Assembly (NCBI GenBank): GCA_003153555.1
Contig: PLZS01000087.1
Span: 19,382 to 83,381, forward strand
DNA from: Candidatus Melainabacteria bacterium
GTDB taxonomy: Bacteria > Cyanobacteriota > Vampirovibrionia > Obscuribacterales > Obscuribacteraceae
DNA: 64,000 nucleotides
Reading direction: 5' to 3'
The notes under the pieces were generated by a model. It saw only the letters and a list, made by a program, of their open reading frames with translations. It did not search any database and was not told where the DNA came from. The position numbers and the translations under genes are program-made. Positions 62,981-64,000 of the stretch are shown here, piece after piece. Each line of letters opens with the position of its first letter. Positions within the stretch are counted from its first letter, which is position 1.

Positions 62981-63040
62981 ACTATACTTTTGCCGCCGTG
63001 ACTTTGGCATGACCTGTTCGTGACGAAGCCGTGACGGTGA
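62981..63040 (-). promoter_or_regulatory. Pho-box-like promoter with four 11-bp direct repeats
   Basis: C(G/A)TGAC on the plus strand starts at 62997, 63008, 63019 and 63030, exactly 11 bases apart. On the minus strand these are GTCA(C/T) half-sites reading towards the gene at 61538-62821. The last half-site is followed by an 11-base gap and TATAGT (62981-62986) as a -10. This is the arrangement of PhoB-activated promoters; recalled E. coli phoA has GTCAC and TATAGT about ten bases apart. Confidence 0.7.
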
Positions 63041-63216
63041 GGAATGCCAAACCTTGTGAAGACCACAGCATCAATCATTCGACGTTTACTACCGACCAGG
63101 AATGGAATAACAGATAGTGCTGAGGGGGTAGCTTTATGTAGGCTGCTGTGACACGAGCCAGCGCTCAGTGTATTGTGTAGCTGTTTGAAGCGCGTGGTAT
63201 CGAACAGATAAAGCCC

Positions 63217-64000
63217 TTGAGCGATAGCGACTATTATGGCGGAAGAGTTCTGACAAGCGAACGTACTAAACGAAAGAGATTTTCTCTCAAGCTGGTTCAT
63301 ATCGGTTTGATACTAGTGGCGGTGCCTCTGATATTCGAATTGGCTTTCGTGGCTAAGTTTTCTCAGCTTCTTGAGCAGGTCGAAAAGGAGAGGCAGCAAG
63401 AATCCGAAGCGAGGGAGCTTCAGGTGCGAGTTAATCGAGTGCTTAAGTTGCTGCTCAGTATGGGCGGGCGTATGGGTGCTTATGCTTTCACTCAAGGTGG
63501 CGAATATGTCGACCAATATAGGGCAGACGACATCGAGATTAAGAAGGAGCTGAAAGCACTTGATGGTATCACTATTGATAAACCAGAGGCGCATGCATAT
63601 TTGCAAAAGATTGTCACGACAGCGCAGAAGGGGATTTTCGATCTAAAAGATGTCAAAACATTGGTTGACTCGGGTGAGCGAGAAAACGCGATCAATAATC
63701 TGAAAGCCGCAAAGTCTTTGATCAAAACCTTGTCATTCGAGGCCGACGGTTTTCTGAATATGTACGGCACAATCGAAAAGGTTCAAGCCGATAATCAGGC
63801 TCAAAATCGAGCCCAAATCAGGAATTTGCTATCTTATTTTATAGCGTTCAATGTGCTGGCTGCAATTGCACTCGCTTTGTATTTCACTAAAGGCACGACG
63901 GATCGACTGAAAGTGCTAATGGAAAATACTCATCGCCTTGCAAGCGGTGAGCCGCTGAAACCGCCGGTTTCTGGCAGCGATGAGATCGCGGAATTGGACG
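63217..64000 (+). CDS. HAMP-domain membrane sensor (histidine kinase or chemoreceptor), 3' end outside the window
   Basis: The frame is open from TTG at 63217 (other starts: CTG at 63250) and runs off the window. A basic cytoplasmic start, a transmembrane segment (LVHIGLILVAVPLIFELAF), an extracytoplasmic helical region of about 150 residues, a second transmembrane segment (YFIAFNVLAAIALALYF) and the beginning of a HAMP domain (TTDRLKVLMENTHRLASG, SDEIAELD) are visible. The design fits a sensor kinase. It may be the partner of the orphan regulator at 60615-61292. The start codon is uncertain. Confidence 0.75.
   Translation, partial: MSDSDYYGGRVLTSERTKRKRFSLKLVHIGLILVAVPLIFELAFVAKFSQLLEQVEKERQQESEARELQVRVNRVLKLLLSMGGRMGAYAFTQGGEYVDQYRADDIEIKKELKALDGITIDKPEAHAYLQKIVTTAQKGIFDLKDVKTLVDSGERENAINNLKAAKSLIKTLSFEADGFLNMYGTIEKVQADNQAQNRAQIRNLLSYFIAFNVLAAIALALYFTKGTTDRLKVLMENTHRLASGEPLKPPVSGSDEIAELD

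Overview
The window reads as one stretch of a bacterial chromosome. There are no rRNA genes, no recognisable tRNAs, no CRISPR array, no insertion sequences and no phage structural genes. Base composition looks near balanced, starts are ATG/GTG/TTG, and most genes carry a purine-rich ribosome binding site. The gene content suggests a non-photosynthetic cyanobacterial relative of the Melainabacteria/Vampirovibrionia type (Obscuribacter-like): many secreted TPR proteins, very long disordered LysM or TPR proteins, tandem MshEN-like (GspE N-terminal) modules, OmpR-type two-component systems, GTP-dependent PEP carboxykinase next to a class I aldolase, and a Pho-box-like promoter. This placement is an inference from overall character; no marker gene is present to prove it.

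Layout. 0-8.4 kb: the end of a secreted protein, a giant protein with four MshEN-like modules, a long acidic linker and C-terminal TPRs, then a convergent histidine kinase/response regulator pair. 8.6-17.5 kb: a small secreted peptide, a class III aminotransferase/HAD phosphatase operon, an S1-like protein, a LysM protein, a persulfide dioxygenase-rhodanese fusion, and a TonB-like protein with a polytopic N-terminus. 17.7-25 kb: small hypothetical proteins, a TPR protein, and three regulators or transport genes (MocR, AraC, MATE) followed by a D-amino-acid oxidase-like protein. 25-29.6 kb: two paralogous secreted Pro-rich peptides, each behind a repeated 56-bp leader, leading into a polytopic membrane protein with conserved histidines. 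29.7-32.4 kb: a two-gene minus-strand operon of unknown function, tiny Cys-rich ORFs, ChaB and a Tag-like glycosylase. 32.9-36.1 kb: a gluconeogenic block (short ORF, pckG, class I aldolase) with visibly more G+C at codon third positions. 36.5-43.9 kb: a secreted HEAT-like protein, a small kinase, a second histidine-motif membrane protein with a small secreted partner, and two secreted proteins. 44-48.7 kb: xdhABC, encoding molybdenum xanthine dehydrogenase and its maturation factor. 48.7-58.2 kb: TPR proteins, a second four-module MshEN-like protein, and a TPR/LysM pair. 58.2-64 kb: an HxlR/YceI divergent pair, a multi-hairpin leader before a small gene, an orphan OmpR-type regulator, an LPNP-repeat protein behind a four-repeat Pho-box-like promoter, and the start of a HAMP sensor protein running off the end.

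The strongest items for follow-up are the paired four-module MshEN-like proteins without an ATPase, the Pho-box-like promoter at 62981-63040, the two histidine-motif membrane proteins linked to small secreted proteins, and the six-hairpin leader at 59609-59745. Family names come from motif recognition by eye; no database search was run.
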